Shown in pieces: positions 1 to 9,737 of a stretch of DNA of 26,853 bases; within the stretch, counting starts at the first letter, position 1; every line of letters starts with the position of its first letter. Below the pieces are notes generated by a model that was not told the origin of the DNA, ran no database searches, and was given only the letters and a program-made list of their open reading frames with translations. The DNA is taken from positions 1 through 26,853 of the forward strand of contig JANTQF010000429.1 of NCBI GenBank assembly GCA_032988165.1, in the 5' to 3' direction. Made by a program: the position numbers and the translations under genes. The stretch comes from Emmonsiellopsis sp. PD_33 (Eukaryota > Ascomycota > Eurotiomycetes > Onygenales > Ajellomycetaceae).

Positions 1-671
1 TCTGGTGCAAAAGCTTACCCTAAAACATCCCCCTTCACGCCACTACGAAACAGAATGGGAATCACGAGCGAAGCAGCTTGCAACTTATAGTCCAATTTCA
101 GCCGCCCCCAACTCCCCCCGAGATTTTTGGTGGGGTGCACGTGACATCACATGAGGTCACGTTACTGTGCTTTCTGCTCGATATTTTCCCATATTTCTAT
201 AATTAAAGAGAGAGATTGGATCGAACTTTAACCATCTTAGAGTTTCCATACAGACCCTTTAACTGGCTAACCACAACATCTGCAGCTTGTAACTGGCCAG
301 ATGTCCAATTCGCCTCTCCGGTAACGGTCAGCGCATGGCGAAACGGTGAGGGGAATGACGTTAAACGGGTCGAGATATATCTATCGCATTGAGCCCCTGA
401 TCCTGGTCACCTCGTATCGATATTATATCTGTTCTTGATATATTGAAAGCCACGCCTAAAGGGGTGTTTTCGGTAACTACTTTATTGAAGCCCTTTTTCT
501 TTGTTAGAAATATTTCTTGCTACTTCCTCGGCTCGTGCATTGGGATTTGAAAGGAGGGGAGAACTAATATTTTATATCAATATATCAGCTGTGTATGTCT
601 CCATACCAAAGTCCATCGAATTGAAACATCCACATGCCTCTAAAATAAGTCCCAGCCACACCGTACCAACA
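1..671. other. Left-edge intergenic region, upstream of the secreted-protein gene
   Basis: I find no supportable gene here. The first 120 bases are C-rich with a short open stretch on the plus strand (to about 153) that has no recognisable protein character. An imperfect palindrome with CACGTGAC arms lies at 139-162. The second half becomes AT-rich with several ATATAT-like runs around 418-440 and 570-590, which suits the promoter of the gene starting at 672. Whether the CACGTGAC element serves this gene or one beyond the left edge cannot be told. Confidence 0.5.
139..162. promoter_or_regulatory. Imperfect palindrome with two CACGTGAC-type arms
   Basis: The 24-base element has perfect seven-base inverted arms (ACGTGAC and GTCACGT) around a ten-base centre that is itself partly symmetrical. 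The left arm is preceded by C, giving CACGTGAC, the core recognised by basic helix-loop-helix factors such as Cbf1. Paired half-sites facing each other suggest a dimeric binding site. This is inference from motif only. Confidence 0.4.
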
Positions 672-1130
672 ATGAAGCTACTCCTCCTCTTCCTCACCGC
701 AGCCGTATTGGCCAGAGCATCCCCAGCGCCGGTGCCTTCCAGCACTATTGACGTCCAGTAAGCCCCCATTTCACCCCTCCCCCCTCCCCCCGTCCACCCT
801 ATTGAACGCGAGACTCACCTACAAAATATACACTGCACCGCTATGCCCCCAACCAATCCCGCCGGCTCGGTGCCTTCTAGAGCGGTTGACGAACGGTACT
901 CCTGCAGCGAAGCCGCCAACTGCACTGTCATCAATCACGGCAATTGCTGTGGGTATTATCCCGTTTGTGCGCATGCCGATGCGGTATTCACTGCGGAAGA
1001 GATTTGTAAAAGTGGTGGTGTTAGTGTATGTGGCTTTCCGGCTATCAAGAAGTGCGATTGTTTGAAGGGGGCATGTTATGGGATGCAGGATGGGGAGGTG
1101 ACATCGTCACCGTTGGAATGGGGGGCGTGA
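672..1130 (+). CDS. Small cysteine-rich secreted protein
   Basis: Two exons, 672-757 and 881-1130, joined in phase 2, give 111 residues. The intron (758-880) starts GTAAGC and ends TTCTAG. The N-terminus (MKLLLLFLTAAVLARASPAP) is a clear signal peptide, probably cut near ARA-SPAP. The mature chain carries ten cysteines, all in exon 2, in the order C, C, CC, C, C, C, C-x-C, C, which predicts up to five disulphides and an extracellular protein. The stretch NCCGYYPVC followed by a loop and further cysteines is weakly reminiscent of Kazal-type inhibitors, but I do not claim that family. There is no enzyme motif. Secreted proteins of this size and cysteine content are often surface proteins, inhibitors or effectors; none of these is shown here. 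The start at 672 is chosen because it begins the signal peptide; the open frame upstream of it lacks protein character. Confidence 0.75.
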
Positions 1131-2853
1131 GGGAGGTGAGGGGTGGTTTTTTGGGGGGTTAATATTGGGTAGGTGGGAGACGAAGAAGAAGAGAATACTA
1201 TACATGGGTTTATCTTTGTCATTTATTTTAAGGGGAAAAGCCAGAGTAATGATGAATTTTATACTCAGCCATTATGCCTCGTAGCAGACAGCACAGGGAC
1301 CGAAGAAAAGTAATCATGCCCACAGAGGTTCCGGAAGTCCATCAGGGATTGAATGAGCGCAGGATGGGAATTGTAGGCGACAGTACTATCGTTGTAGCAA
1401 GCTTGGTGGAGTTCGGCATGTTTGCAACCCGGGAAGAGTCAACCTTAAATAAGTAGACATGCAGATTAATCCGCGTATGTCAAAACATCCAAGGAGAATT
1501 TGGATTGCCTTGCACGGAGAGATTGAGTAAAGTACGGATCTAAGTCCTTGGACTCCTATACAGAAGTTAGAATTCAAGATAGGTACTAGTATATATTAGA
1601 GTCTAGGTCAAGAGGAAAACTTGCGCTTTTGGTTACCCAAATTCTGTACACTGGCTTTATTGAATGGTCTGTTTCCAGTGCTTTTCAAGAGGTCCTGCAT
1701 ATCTAGCATTAAATGGAACCAAGCACAGTTGACAAACTTATTGATCTGGGAACAGAGGCAATGAAAAGAACGGGGACGATAAGTTTTTAGGTGGATCATT
1801 CGGAGTTAGGTGGTTAGTTAATTTACCTATCTCCTATTCGGCATTTTAAGCACCTTTCTATCTGCCAGGCCCTCTCACTAACTACTAGCTCTTGGTTGAA
1901 TACTACCCCTACCCCAGACTACCAATTGGTCAAATATGGGGAGAAAGAAGGACGCTAAAATGCACAAGTTGCCGAACGAAGAGATAACTACCATTGAGAG
2001 AAGTGATATACAGAGTAGTACAGAGCATGATCCTGGAGACAAGGGAGGCGGGGTTAAAGTAACATTTGAGGGGGGGGGAGACCTGAACGGTTTCCACATC
2101 ATGACTTGCATTAGTTAGTTATTTTTCAAGGCAGGCCATTCTCCATGCCAGGAGACCTTTTACATAGGCCAAAATTGGACAATAAGAAATGTTCCAGCGG
2201 TAATTCTGTTAGAACGCATTTCTGATGGATGACATAACGGATTACGAAGCAACGACACCGCCATCAGACGTCAGCCCCTGAACTGCTGCTTGACGTTGAC
2301 AACAAAAACAACAGGAAGAAGGACAGATATCAACGCTTCCGCTATTTAAAAGGAGGGGCAGACGTGGGCCTCGGGATCCGGGGCTCCATGAAGAGAGTCT
2401 AGCTCGGCGCAAATCCTCGCTTCCTTGCCGTCCAGATCCATCCAGGCTTTAGCCCCTGCAGCGTTTGCTGGCTTTACCTTGAGTTTATTCCAAATCCATA
2501 CCTGGCGCGGATATTTGAGACGCACTTTGTGTTTCAAGAGGCGGTTTTACCCGTCTTGGTGCTGTTTCTTGAGGTTGGCATCCTGCTTGTTTGACGTACA
2601 TACATACATTACATTATCCCCCCTAACCCCGCTATCTGGATGTGGCTTCGGCCCACAATGGTGCCCACCAGAAACAGGATTCATATTTAACCAGCCTGTC
2701 CCTGCTGGCTCTCTGGCTGCCTGCTTTTCTCCCCCACCTACCTCATCATTTCCACAAAGAAATTTGTGGTTTTTTGTTGAAAAACATTCATTATCAAACT
2801 CCCTTCGAGACATATCCCTGGATCTGCAAAGTGCCACTGGGGCTAGTTCAAAA
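1131..2853. other. Long gene-poor stretch between the secreted protein and ALDH genes
   Basis: About 1.7 kb without a gene I can support. All open frames are short, start at random positions and show no domain. The part from about 1799 to 2130 has TTAGTTA-type motifs near both ends (1806-1818 and 2109-2119) and a run of G at about 2070-2079, which could be a decayed mobile element, but I cannot show terminal inverted repeats or a target duplication. A TATTTAAA box at about 2342 and a second AT box near 2683 precede the ALDH start at 2854; the second is the better placed for its promoter, followed by a pyrimidine-rich leader. Confidence 0.45.
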
Positions 2854-4402
2854 ATGGACTTCACTGTGATTATAGCCAGGTACAGCATGCTTTATAACTA
2901 TTTGCTAACCGCCAAACTTTTAGAAATTCCACAATATCATCAACGGCGAGCTTACCACCACCGAAGCCACCCGCCACTCTATCAACCCAGCCAATGGTCA
3001 GCCAAATTTCGACGTTCCAGTTTCAACAGCCGCAGATGTAGACAAGGCCGTTGACGCTGCCGGGGTTGCTTTCAAAACATGGTCCAAGACATCGTTTGAA
3101 GAGCGCCGGTCAGCGCTTAATGCCTACGCTGATGCCATTAACGGCTTGAAGGCCGAGTTCGCGAATTTGCTTGTGACAGAGCAGGGAAAGCCTCTTGATC
3201 AGGCTGAGTTCGAAATCTATATGGCAGTAACCTGGTATAAGCAGATTTCCTCCCTCAAGCTACAAGAGGAAGTCCTAGAGGACGATGAGGAGAAAAAGAT
3301 CATCAATCGCTTTACCCCCTTGGGTGTTACTTGTGGAATTGTCCCTTGGAACTATCCACTCCTTTTGGCGTCCGGCAAAATTGCGGCAGCAATCTACACC
3401 GGTAACACCATCATCATCAAGCCATCCCCATTCACCCCTTATTGTGATTTGAAGCTGGGCGAGCTTGGAATGAAGTTTTTCCCTCCTGGAGTTTTCCAGG
3501 TTCTTAGTGGTGGTGATGATTTGGGGCCAATGCTCACGGAGCATCCTGGAATCGAGAAGATCAGCTTCACAGGATCCAGTTTCACGGGAAAGAAGGTCAT
3601 GGCAAGCTGTGCAAAAACATTGAAACGGGTGACTCTTGAACTTGGAGGAAATGACGCTGCCATCATTTGCGATGATGTTGATATCGAAGCTATCATTCCC
3701 AAGGTATGCGTGCAAGAGCATGGATGTCCAACACAACAGCTCCATCCCATAATTTACCAATCTAAATGAATCCTACAGGTTGCCACCCTCTGCTTTCTCT
3801 GCTCTAGTCAGATTTGCATGATGATCAAGCGCCTGTACGTCCACGAAAACATCTACGACAAGTTCCGCGATGCCCTCGTCGCGTTGACCAAAACCTTCAA
3901 ATCCGGCGAAGGCCACGAGCCAGGCGTATTTATCGGCCCCGTCCAGAACGGCATGCAATACGAGAAGGTTAAGAATTTGTTCGACGGCATCGCCAAGGAA
4001 GGGGTAACCCCAGCTCTGGGCGGCAAGGTCGAGCCATCCAACGGCTACTTCGTCACCCCGACCATCATCGACAATCCTCCCGAGACCTCCCGCATCGTGC
4101 AGGAAGAACCCTTTGGGCCCATTGTGCCCATACTGAAGTGGTCGGACGAGGACGAGGTCATTGCTCGTGCGAACGATACGAAGATGGGACTGGGCGGCTC
4201 TGTCTGGACCAAGGATCTCGCCCGGGGTGAGCGAATGGCCAGGCAGCTGGAGGCGGGGAGCGTGTGGGTTAATTCTCACTTCTCAACCAGTCCTACTGTA
4301 CCTTTCGGAGGGCATAAATGGAGTGGTATTGGGGTCGAACTTGGTGTTGCCGGATTGAAGAACTATTGCAATTCGCAGTCCCTGTGGGTGTTCAAGAAAT
4401 GA
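2854..4402 (+). CDS. Aldehyde dehydrogenase (NAD(P)+-dependent, ALDH superfamily)
   Basis: Three exons, 2854-2865, 2924-3703 and 3779-4402, encode 471 residues, the normal family length. The first exon is only four codons (MDFT). Its intron starts GTGATT, has a CTAAC branch site at 2905-2909 and ends TTTTAG; this splice is the one that puts the chain in phase with FHNIINGEL. Seen motifs: PWNYP with Asn147 (oxyanion), FTGSSFTGKK (cofactor loop), LELGG with general base Glu243, SSQIC with nucleophile Cys277, EEPFGPI and PFGGHKWSG near the end. It should oxidise an aldehyde to the acid, probably in the cytosol since no targeting peptide is visible. The closest subgroup I recognise is the sorbosone-dehydrogenase-like ALDHs of fungi and bacteria; the substrate cannot be told. 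The residue five before the nucleophile is Cys272, where the wider family usually has Asn. The next gene, on the other strand, lies close to its 3' end. Confidence 0.9.
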
Positions 4403-4596
4403 TGGATGATGTAATGTATGTATAAGTGTTCGACGAAAATGAAATTGTTTTACGAGAAAACCAACCATCACCGTCTTGAAGGCGGAATTGCTTATGAAAC
4501 CGAAAAACAACTCCCGACTTGATTCCGTTGTGTCCACCATCCCCTCAACGTCATCCCCACCTCTTCCTCCCCCTCGTCCCCTTCCTTCCCCCAACA

Positions 4597-4950
4597 CCTC
4601 CCAACCCAACGTCAACCCCGTAACCACTGCCCCCCCACCCTCCCACAACGCTGCAGCCATCCACCCGCCCCCCTCCACGCCAACCGGCGCCTGGTTCCAA
4701 AACACCGTTGTGGTCAACAATCTCATGGGCACCGTGAAGGCATAGAAGGATTTATTGCGTTGGTAAGCAGCTTGCGTGTAATAAAGGCCCATTGCGATGG
4801 CGGCGAGGGAGTTTGCATTTGAAGATGGCAATGCGGTGGGTGGAGGTGGAGGGAGGCGAGGATGGTGGCTGGGTGGAGGAGGTTGTGGATGCCGAGGATG
4901 AGTGAGGAGAGGCCGAAGGTGTAGATTGTTATGGATGAGAGGGAGGGCAT
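4597..4950 (-). pseudogene. DUF4267-like small membrane protein gene, frameshifted
   Basis: Reading leftward from ATG at 4950 (context AACCATG, TATATAA about 60-70 bases upstream), the first frame gives a hydrophobic start with an early GLSSLILGIHNLLHP segment, then turns to nonsense after about 38 codons and stops. A second frame takes up the family-like sequence at once: ALPSSNANSLAAIAMGLYY, then AAYQRN, VPMRLLTTTVFW and GGAVVTGLTLGWEV. The switch falls at about 4835-4855 in a repetitive CCTCCA/CCACCC stretch that contains no GT, so an intron cannot explain it; loss of one C would. The layout resembles fungal four-helix membrane proteins of the DUF4267 type, about 120-130 residues, function unknown. 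The second frame then stays open to 4283, across the end of the ALDH gene, with low-complexity residues, so the true C-terminus is unclear; the coordinates cover only the recognisable part. It could be a real pseudogene or a sequencing error. Confidence 0.6.
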
Positions 4951-5548
4951 GGTTATTTGGGCGGTGCCTGGTGGCCCCCCCTTGGCCCTCGAGGCGGTTT
5001 GTGAGGTGAGAGGTATATAAGGTGTTATTCACCGGGCTGGATGAGTTTTAAGCTCAAATTAGGTTGGGGTTGTATTTATTTAATACCTCAGATGAAGAGA
5101 TGAGTGCGGTCATGAACCGTGCCTCTAAGTTTACGGGGTTTGTGTTAGCCGGAGTCTCTTTGCCATTCAGGCGCCATTGGGCCTAGGGATTAGGGATACG
5201 AGGTGCGGAATGGAGGCTATTAATGCTATCAGCGATTACCCAGATCGTATCGAGATGTGCCTCGTGCAGTCCACATAAAAATAAACCCCTCCTCTAACGG
5301 GGTTCTAAGCTATTATTATTACGATGATTATTCTTATTCTTCATATTTTCTTGGCTATATGGCAGTCAGGGACTATGATAGCCAGACTGTGGGACTAATT
5401 AGATACATGATATATGTCGTCCTTGTTGGGGGGTAACCAATCATACCCATTTGGATATAGTGCCTCAGGGTCTAGGTTGACATAGATGTATCTAAAGCAC
5501 CATGGCGGTGATAGATGTATGAGTGCATACAGATATAATGTCCGTAAT
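4951..5548. other. Intergenic region between frameshifted gene and Zn2Cys6 regulator
   Basis: This holds the promoter of the leftward gene at 4950 (TATATAA near 5014-5020) and the 3' region of the leftward regulator ending at 5549. The part 5280-5345 is AT-rich with ATT-type runs. I see no further gene. Confidence 0.5.
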
Positions 5549-7606
5549 TCACAAAGAGGGCGCATTGTTCGGTGAGAACTCTTCGGTAGGTGGGTTAGAG
5601 ACATCAAAATAACCTAAGGGCCCATCCCTCTCCAGGTCATGATACAAATAAGGGGAGGCATCCGTGGTGTAGTCTACTCGGCTAGGTGGCGTCATTCCAT
5701 CAGATGGCAAATACGATTGCTCGGAGAGGACATCTCTGTAATCACTGATAGAATACGGGGAGAAATTAATCCTTTGCTGGTAACTGTCGTTGGACCTATT
5801 TTGGCCGGCGTCGGTGGGCATCTCGCTTTGGTACTCGGGCTGGATTTGGAGCTCTGGTGATAGCTCGAACGGCTGGCGTTCTATCAATTGTTTCCTTTTT
5901 TCTTTGGCCTTGTCCATTAGCTGATGAAGAACAACTCCGGTTTTCGAATCCCTTTCATTATCTCTCCATTTTGTGAATGCGCTCTGTGCAACTTCCCAAG
6001 CACGGTCGACGACATCGGAACTCTCCCGGTAACAAAGTTCAGTAAGTAGAAACCCAAGCGGCAGGGACTGAAGGTACCCCTTAAGAAGCCATTTCCACCT
6101 CATACCGTGCGCCTCTCGTTCAACACGTCTTCTGGTATCCACTATGTCGACACAAAGGAGAAAAAGTTGATCTCGGTGAGACTGCTCTTGCAAGGAGTAG
6201 TTGGGGGAAGGTCGTTCCTGTCCATAAAATTTGAGCCACATTTCCGTGTTTAAGACGTGAGCAACATGATTCGCAAGCCACTGGAGTGGGTCTTCATCGT
6301 TGCAGTGAGCCAAGTAGTCGGACTTGATCCGGGACCAGCAATCCTTGATCATATACTTCTTCAGGTTCTTAGAAATAACACCATCCATTCCGCGGTTGGT
6401 TCTGGCAATTTCTAGACGAATCAAGCAGAAACTAATTTCTGTCCAACCATTGCGTTGGTTTGGGGCCTCTGTCATTGTAGCATCAATATCCGAGTCGTTG
6501 ATATTCAATGGGAGCGCAGGTGGAGCAATAGCCTCATATGACCCGCGAGGTCGACCATGATCCTCCGCAGTCCTTCCATCGAGATACCATAACTGCCACC
6601 AAAGACGTTTGTAAATTTCAACCACTAACGGTGACTTGCTTTCTCCAATAGAACAAATGAGCCGCCTTGCTAGTCCCGTCAACGGCCAAACAAATTTCGT
6701 CTCCTCGGTGAAGATACTGAAGCACAAAAAGAGGATGAAAGCTTGGAGGGTATTTAAGTCTGCGGTGGTAAGGAAGCCAGCTTTTGATAGTACTCTCTCT
6801 ATTCCAGAGCGGTATGCCGTCAGGAGTGTATTCTTTGTCGTCCCGAAACAGCTCTCGACATTCCTTGGCTCCATGCTGAGAATAGATGAGAAGTATATCG
6901 CAAACACGAGGGCCTCTTGTCCACTATTGAGGGCAGCTACCGGATTTTTTGCTTTCCGAAGTATCCTCTCCGCCGTGGGTGTATGGAGCACCTTAACTAT
7001 TTGATCGGCATTTTCTAAAAAATTTTGCCAGCAGAAATCAATCTGGGCCGGCGAAAGATGTAAGAAGGATGTATCGAGGGATAAAGAATTAAACGGCGAC
7101 GATTCTCGGGAAAACGGAAAGGTATTGAGCGTGTGATATGATCCATAGCTTGGTTCGATCGTACTATCATAGATGGTCGATAGGGCAGGAGAAGCAGCTA
7201 CAGAGGACCAGGCACTATGACTTCTGGTTACCAACGTGTCTGGCCGCCTGTCGATCGCCTGCAGCACGCCGGCTTCCTCAATGGAAGCCTCGTTTTGTCG
7301 GATAAATTCAGACCCAGCTAACAATCCCGATCGACCGCATTTGATAAAATCGGTCAAAGTTTGAACTGTATTTTCCAACTTCACTATCCTGTCATTCAGC
7401 GACTCCGTCGTTGCAGCGCTATCGTGCTTTTGATGGGAGGCGGTAGCTGAATTCTTTCCCGGTCGAGTACACTTCCTAATGTGAGAAGGAGAGATACATT
7501 CTAGAGACCAAGCAGTGCAATTGAAGCAAGGGCTGCGTCTGTCGCATTTCACCTTCCGTGTGCGGCATGGTATACACGCCTTGGGCTTCACAGGGCGCAG
7601 GCTCAT
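5549..7606 (-). CDS. Zn2Cys6 transcription factor with fungal_trans-type middle region
   Basis: One uninterrupted exon of 685 residues, read leftward from ATG at 7606. The N-terminal zinc cluster is complete: Cys11, 14, 21, 27, 30 and 37 (C-x2-C-x6-C-x5-C-x2-C-x6-C), with basic residues RTRKVK between the second and third cysteines for DNA contact. A short leucine-rich segment at about 68-88 (ESLNDRIVKLENTVQTL) is a likely coiled-coil dimerisation element. The middle, from about residue 180 to 520, is helical and fits the fungal-specific regulatory domain, including GQEALVFAIYFSSI and LQAFILFLCFSIF. The C-terminus is polar and could hold the activation region. Such proteins are nuclear and usually bind CGG-type repeats as dimers. 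It starts 521 bases from the divergent cytochrome b561 gene, with which it shares its promoter region. Target genes are unknown. Confidence 0.9.
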   Translation of the reverse strand: MSLRPVKPKACIPCRTRKVKCDRRSPCFNCTAWSLECISPSHIRKCTRPGKNSATASHQKHDSAATTESLNDRIVKLENTVQTLTDFIKCGRSGLLAGSEFIRQNEASIEEAGVLQAIDRRPDTLVTRSHSAWSSVAASPALSTIYDSTIEPSYGSYHTLNTFPFSRESSPFNSLSLDTSFLHLSPAQIDFCWQNFLENADQIVKVLHTPTAERILRKAKNPVAALNSGQEALVFAIYFSSILSMEPRNVESCFGTTKNTLLTAYRSGIERVLSKAGFLTTADLNTLQAFILFLCFSIFTEETKFVWPLTGLARRLICSIGESKSPLVVEIYKRLWWQLWYLDGRTAEDHGRPRGSYEAIAPPALPLNINDSDIDATMTEAPNQRNGWTEISFCLIRLEIARTNRGMDGVISKNLKKYMIKDCWSRIKSDYLAHCNDEDPLQWLANHVAHVLNTEMWLKFYGQERPSPNYSLQEQSHRDQLFLLCVDIVDTRRRVEREAHGMRWKWLLKGYLQSLPLGFLLTELCYRESSDVVDRAWEVAQSAFTKWRDNERDSKTGVVLHQLMDKAKEKRKQLIERQPFELSPELQIQPEYQSEMPTDAGQNRSNDSYQQRINFSPYSISDYRDVLSEQSYLPSDGMTPPSRVDYTTDASPYLYHDLERDGPLGYFDVSNPPTEEFSPNNAPSL

Positions 7607-8126
7607 TGTGAATGACTAATGTTAGTCCTGCGCTAAATCGGTATCGTGAGGTAGAGGTGAAACAAGTGATATTCGACAAGGCATTCGGTACTTCCTTGAG
7701 AATTCCTAAACCCATCGGCAAGCCATCGGATTTCTCGCCTTTTCTATGTCCATCAGGGCTCTGGTCCCTAGGATGCTTGGCGAGTGTGGCAGTGCAATAT
7801 CATTGCCAAGCTGCCCAGCCCCTGGGTCGGAAATCTCGCAAATCTCGGTCTTTGAGGTTTGCTGAACCGTGATTGGCCGGAAGCTTGATATCTTCAAGAT
7901 CAGCTATGAGTTGGACAAATTCTTGACATTTTCATGGTGCGATTTTCAAACTTGTCTGGTTTAGGTTATCGCTCTGGTTGTCTTGCGTATGTCATTTTCG
8001 GAGGAATGGGATGGTATAAATGCAACAATGACCCCGTCCTTCGGTCGATGACTCTCTCAAAACCGCTTTTTAGATCCTCCAAACACCTAAAGGTGCTTCT
8101 CGGGCTGATCAGATAGGAAAGGCAAA
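7607..8126. promoter_or_regulatory. Shared divergent promoter region, regulator / b561 gene
   Basis: About 520 bases separate the starts of the leftward Zn2Cys6 regulator and the rightward b561 gene. No open frame here looks real. A weak GTATAAA motif at 8013-8019 lies about 110 bases before the b561 start. The region must hold both promoters; I cannot name a specific operator. Confidence 0.5.
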
Positions 8127-8942
8127 ATGGATCCCAAATCCGTCCGAGCTATGGTTTATTATTTCATTCTTTGTAGGTTATTATATGGCCGTCTCCACTC
8201 CAGTTGAGTTCCCTGTCAACAGGTAGTTCCACTAACCCCAATTGGCGAAAACAGTGACCCTCTCCGCCCCTGCATCAGCAGAAATTATATACCAAGATCT
8301 GCCTTTGGTACCGAAACTCGCCAAAACTCATGGAGTAGTCATGGGCGTCGCCTTCACGATTATGTTTCCTCTCGGAGCTCTCCTTGTTCGAGCCTTGAAG
8401 ACGAAAGAGACCGTGTGGGTGCATGTCGCCTTTCAGCTGGTGGGCTGGGTTCTCATGATCGCTGGACTGGCCACGGGGATCAAAGTTGGAAAGATACTGG
8501 ATAGGGTATGTCAGAATCATATTGCCTTATCTCTTTAACCCGTCTATATTCTGTCGCTAACATTGCTTTGGTCGCATAGCTTCATAACAACGCGCACACA
8601 ATACTGGGGACTATCGTGGTGGTCCTGATGCTGGCTCAACCGTTTGTTGGGTTCATCCATCACCGCATGTTTATGAAGACACAAAAACGCGGAGCGTGGA
8701 CCCATATTCACATCTGGTATGGCCGTGTTCTAATCCTCCTTGGGATTATCAACGGCGGACTTGGCCTCCAGCTTGCTAGCAACTCCAAAGGAGGGACAAT
8801 TGCCTATGGTGTCGTTGGGGGGGTTATGGGGGCGGGTTACTACATCATGGCGGTAGTAGCCGAGATGAAAAGACGGAACCAGAAGGAAGACATCGGATCT
8901 GAGGAGAGGTTAGAGGAAAGATCCAAATCACAAACTGCATGA
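8127..8942 (+). CDS. Cytochrome b561-domain membrane protein with signal peptide
   Basis: Three exons, 8127-8172, 8255-8505 and 8580-8942, encode 219 residues. The first intron (GTAGGT, CTAAC branch at 8232-8236, ACAG end) joins in phase 1 and creates a clean signal peptide, MVYYFILLTLSAPASA, ending just before EIIYQDLP; the join is supported by this. Five membrane helices follow at about residues 42-63, 70-93, 105-124, 141-167 and 173-195. Candidate haem ligands His41, His72, His105 and His141 or 143 sit at helix ends, as in the b561 family, which carries electrons across membranes, often from ascorbate or to ferric iron. Many fungal relatives have an extra N-terminal DOMON or haem domain; here only about 15 residues lie between the signal peptide and the first helix, so it is a b561-only form. 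The tail is charged (EMKRRNQKED). An alternative in-frame start is Met9 at 8151. Confidence 0.8.
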
Positions 8943-9737
8943 ATCAGAAAGGGGGGCAACCAAGCGGTGTGCGGACGGAGAGACGTCTTTTACTATCCGG
9001 AAGCGGTCATGCTAGCAGGTATCTGGATGGGCAAATGGGCACATAATCACCGAATTGCAGATAGACTTGATAATGATACTGATATAATCGGAGCTGAAAG
9101 AAACCGACGCCGTTCGTGTTGAAATTGTTGGAGGTACGGCGTATTCCGTCCACATTTCATCTGCACATTGTGTAGGCGCTTCATCAATCCTCCTCCATGG
9201 CAATTTTCAAATCATATCGTAATTTCATGTCTGGGAGAGATATCTTCAAGTTGTAAAGAAGAATGTGGAGTTTTGTGCTGGGACTGGTGAGGTTAGATTA
9301 AAGTGCTGACTAATCAAAACGGATCTTATCAATCAGATCTTATCAGACCTTCCTTGATAAAGGGGGGACTCCTTTACTTCATTATTTTGAGGACGAACTT
9401 AAGTTATTATTATCAGGTTTGTTTGTGCGGGTTACCTAGGATCCATATCCGATGCACTAGTTGCATGAAGAAAAGTTTCGTCACCCTATGTAATAATAAG
9501 AGTAGATTCGTGATCCAAAAGTTTTATACTATGATTCGTCCATACAAAGTAATATTCAAAAGACAAATCATTTCAAAACCACATATTTCATACCAGCTTC
9601 TAGCCGTGTCAACCAAAATCAAGTTCTATCAAAAACAATGATCTAAAACGTATATAAATAATCCAGTAAGGGCGAGGAAGATATCCCAGTCCCTAACCAA
9701 CAAGGCCGCACAACAGTACTCCAAAGCTCCATCCAAC
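8943..9737. other. Convergent intergenic region, b561 / SET genes
   Basis: The b561 gene ends at 8942 and the SET gene, coming from the right, ends at 9738, so this 795-base gap holds two 3' ends and no promoter for either. It is AT-rich, especially 9300-9660. GATCTTATCA occurs twice, at 9322-9331 and 9336-9345, with an inverted TGATAA at about 9355-9360. I see no gene. Confidence 0.5.

Noticed and set aside
2425..3054. 209-residue plus-strand open frame before the ALDH gene
   Set aside because: It runs out of phase through ALDH exons 1 and 2 and has no domain character; the ALDH frame explains the second half.
4283..5032. 249-residue minus-strand open frame as an intact protein
   Set aside because: Its first 80 residues are a Pro/His-rich artefact of C-rich sequence, while the real hydrophobic start lies in another frame from 4950; its end crosses the ALDH coding region. 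It is better read as part of a frameshifted gene.
9322..9360. Cluster of GATA-type motifs (TTATCA/TGATAA)
   Set aside because: It lies between two converging gene ends, where no promoter is expected, in AT-rich DNA where such six-mers are common.
9303..9641. 112-residue plus-strand frame in the AT-rich convergent gap
   Set aside because: No ATG at its start, no domain, composition follows the AT-rich DNA.
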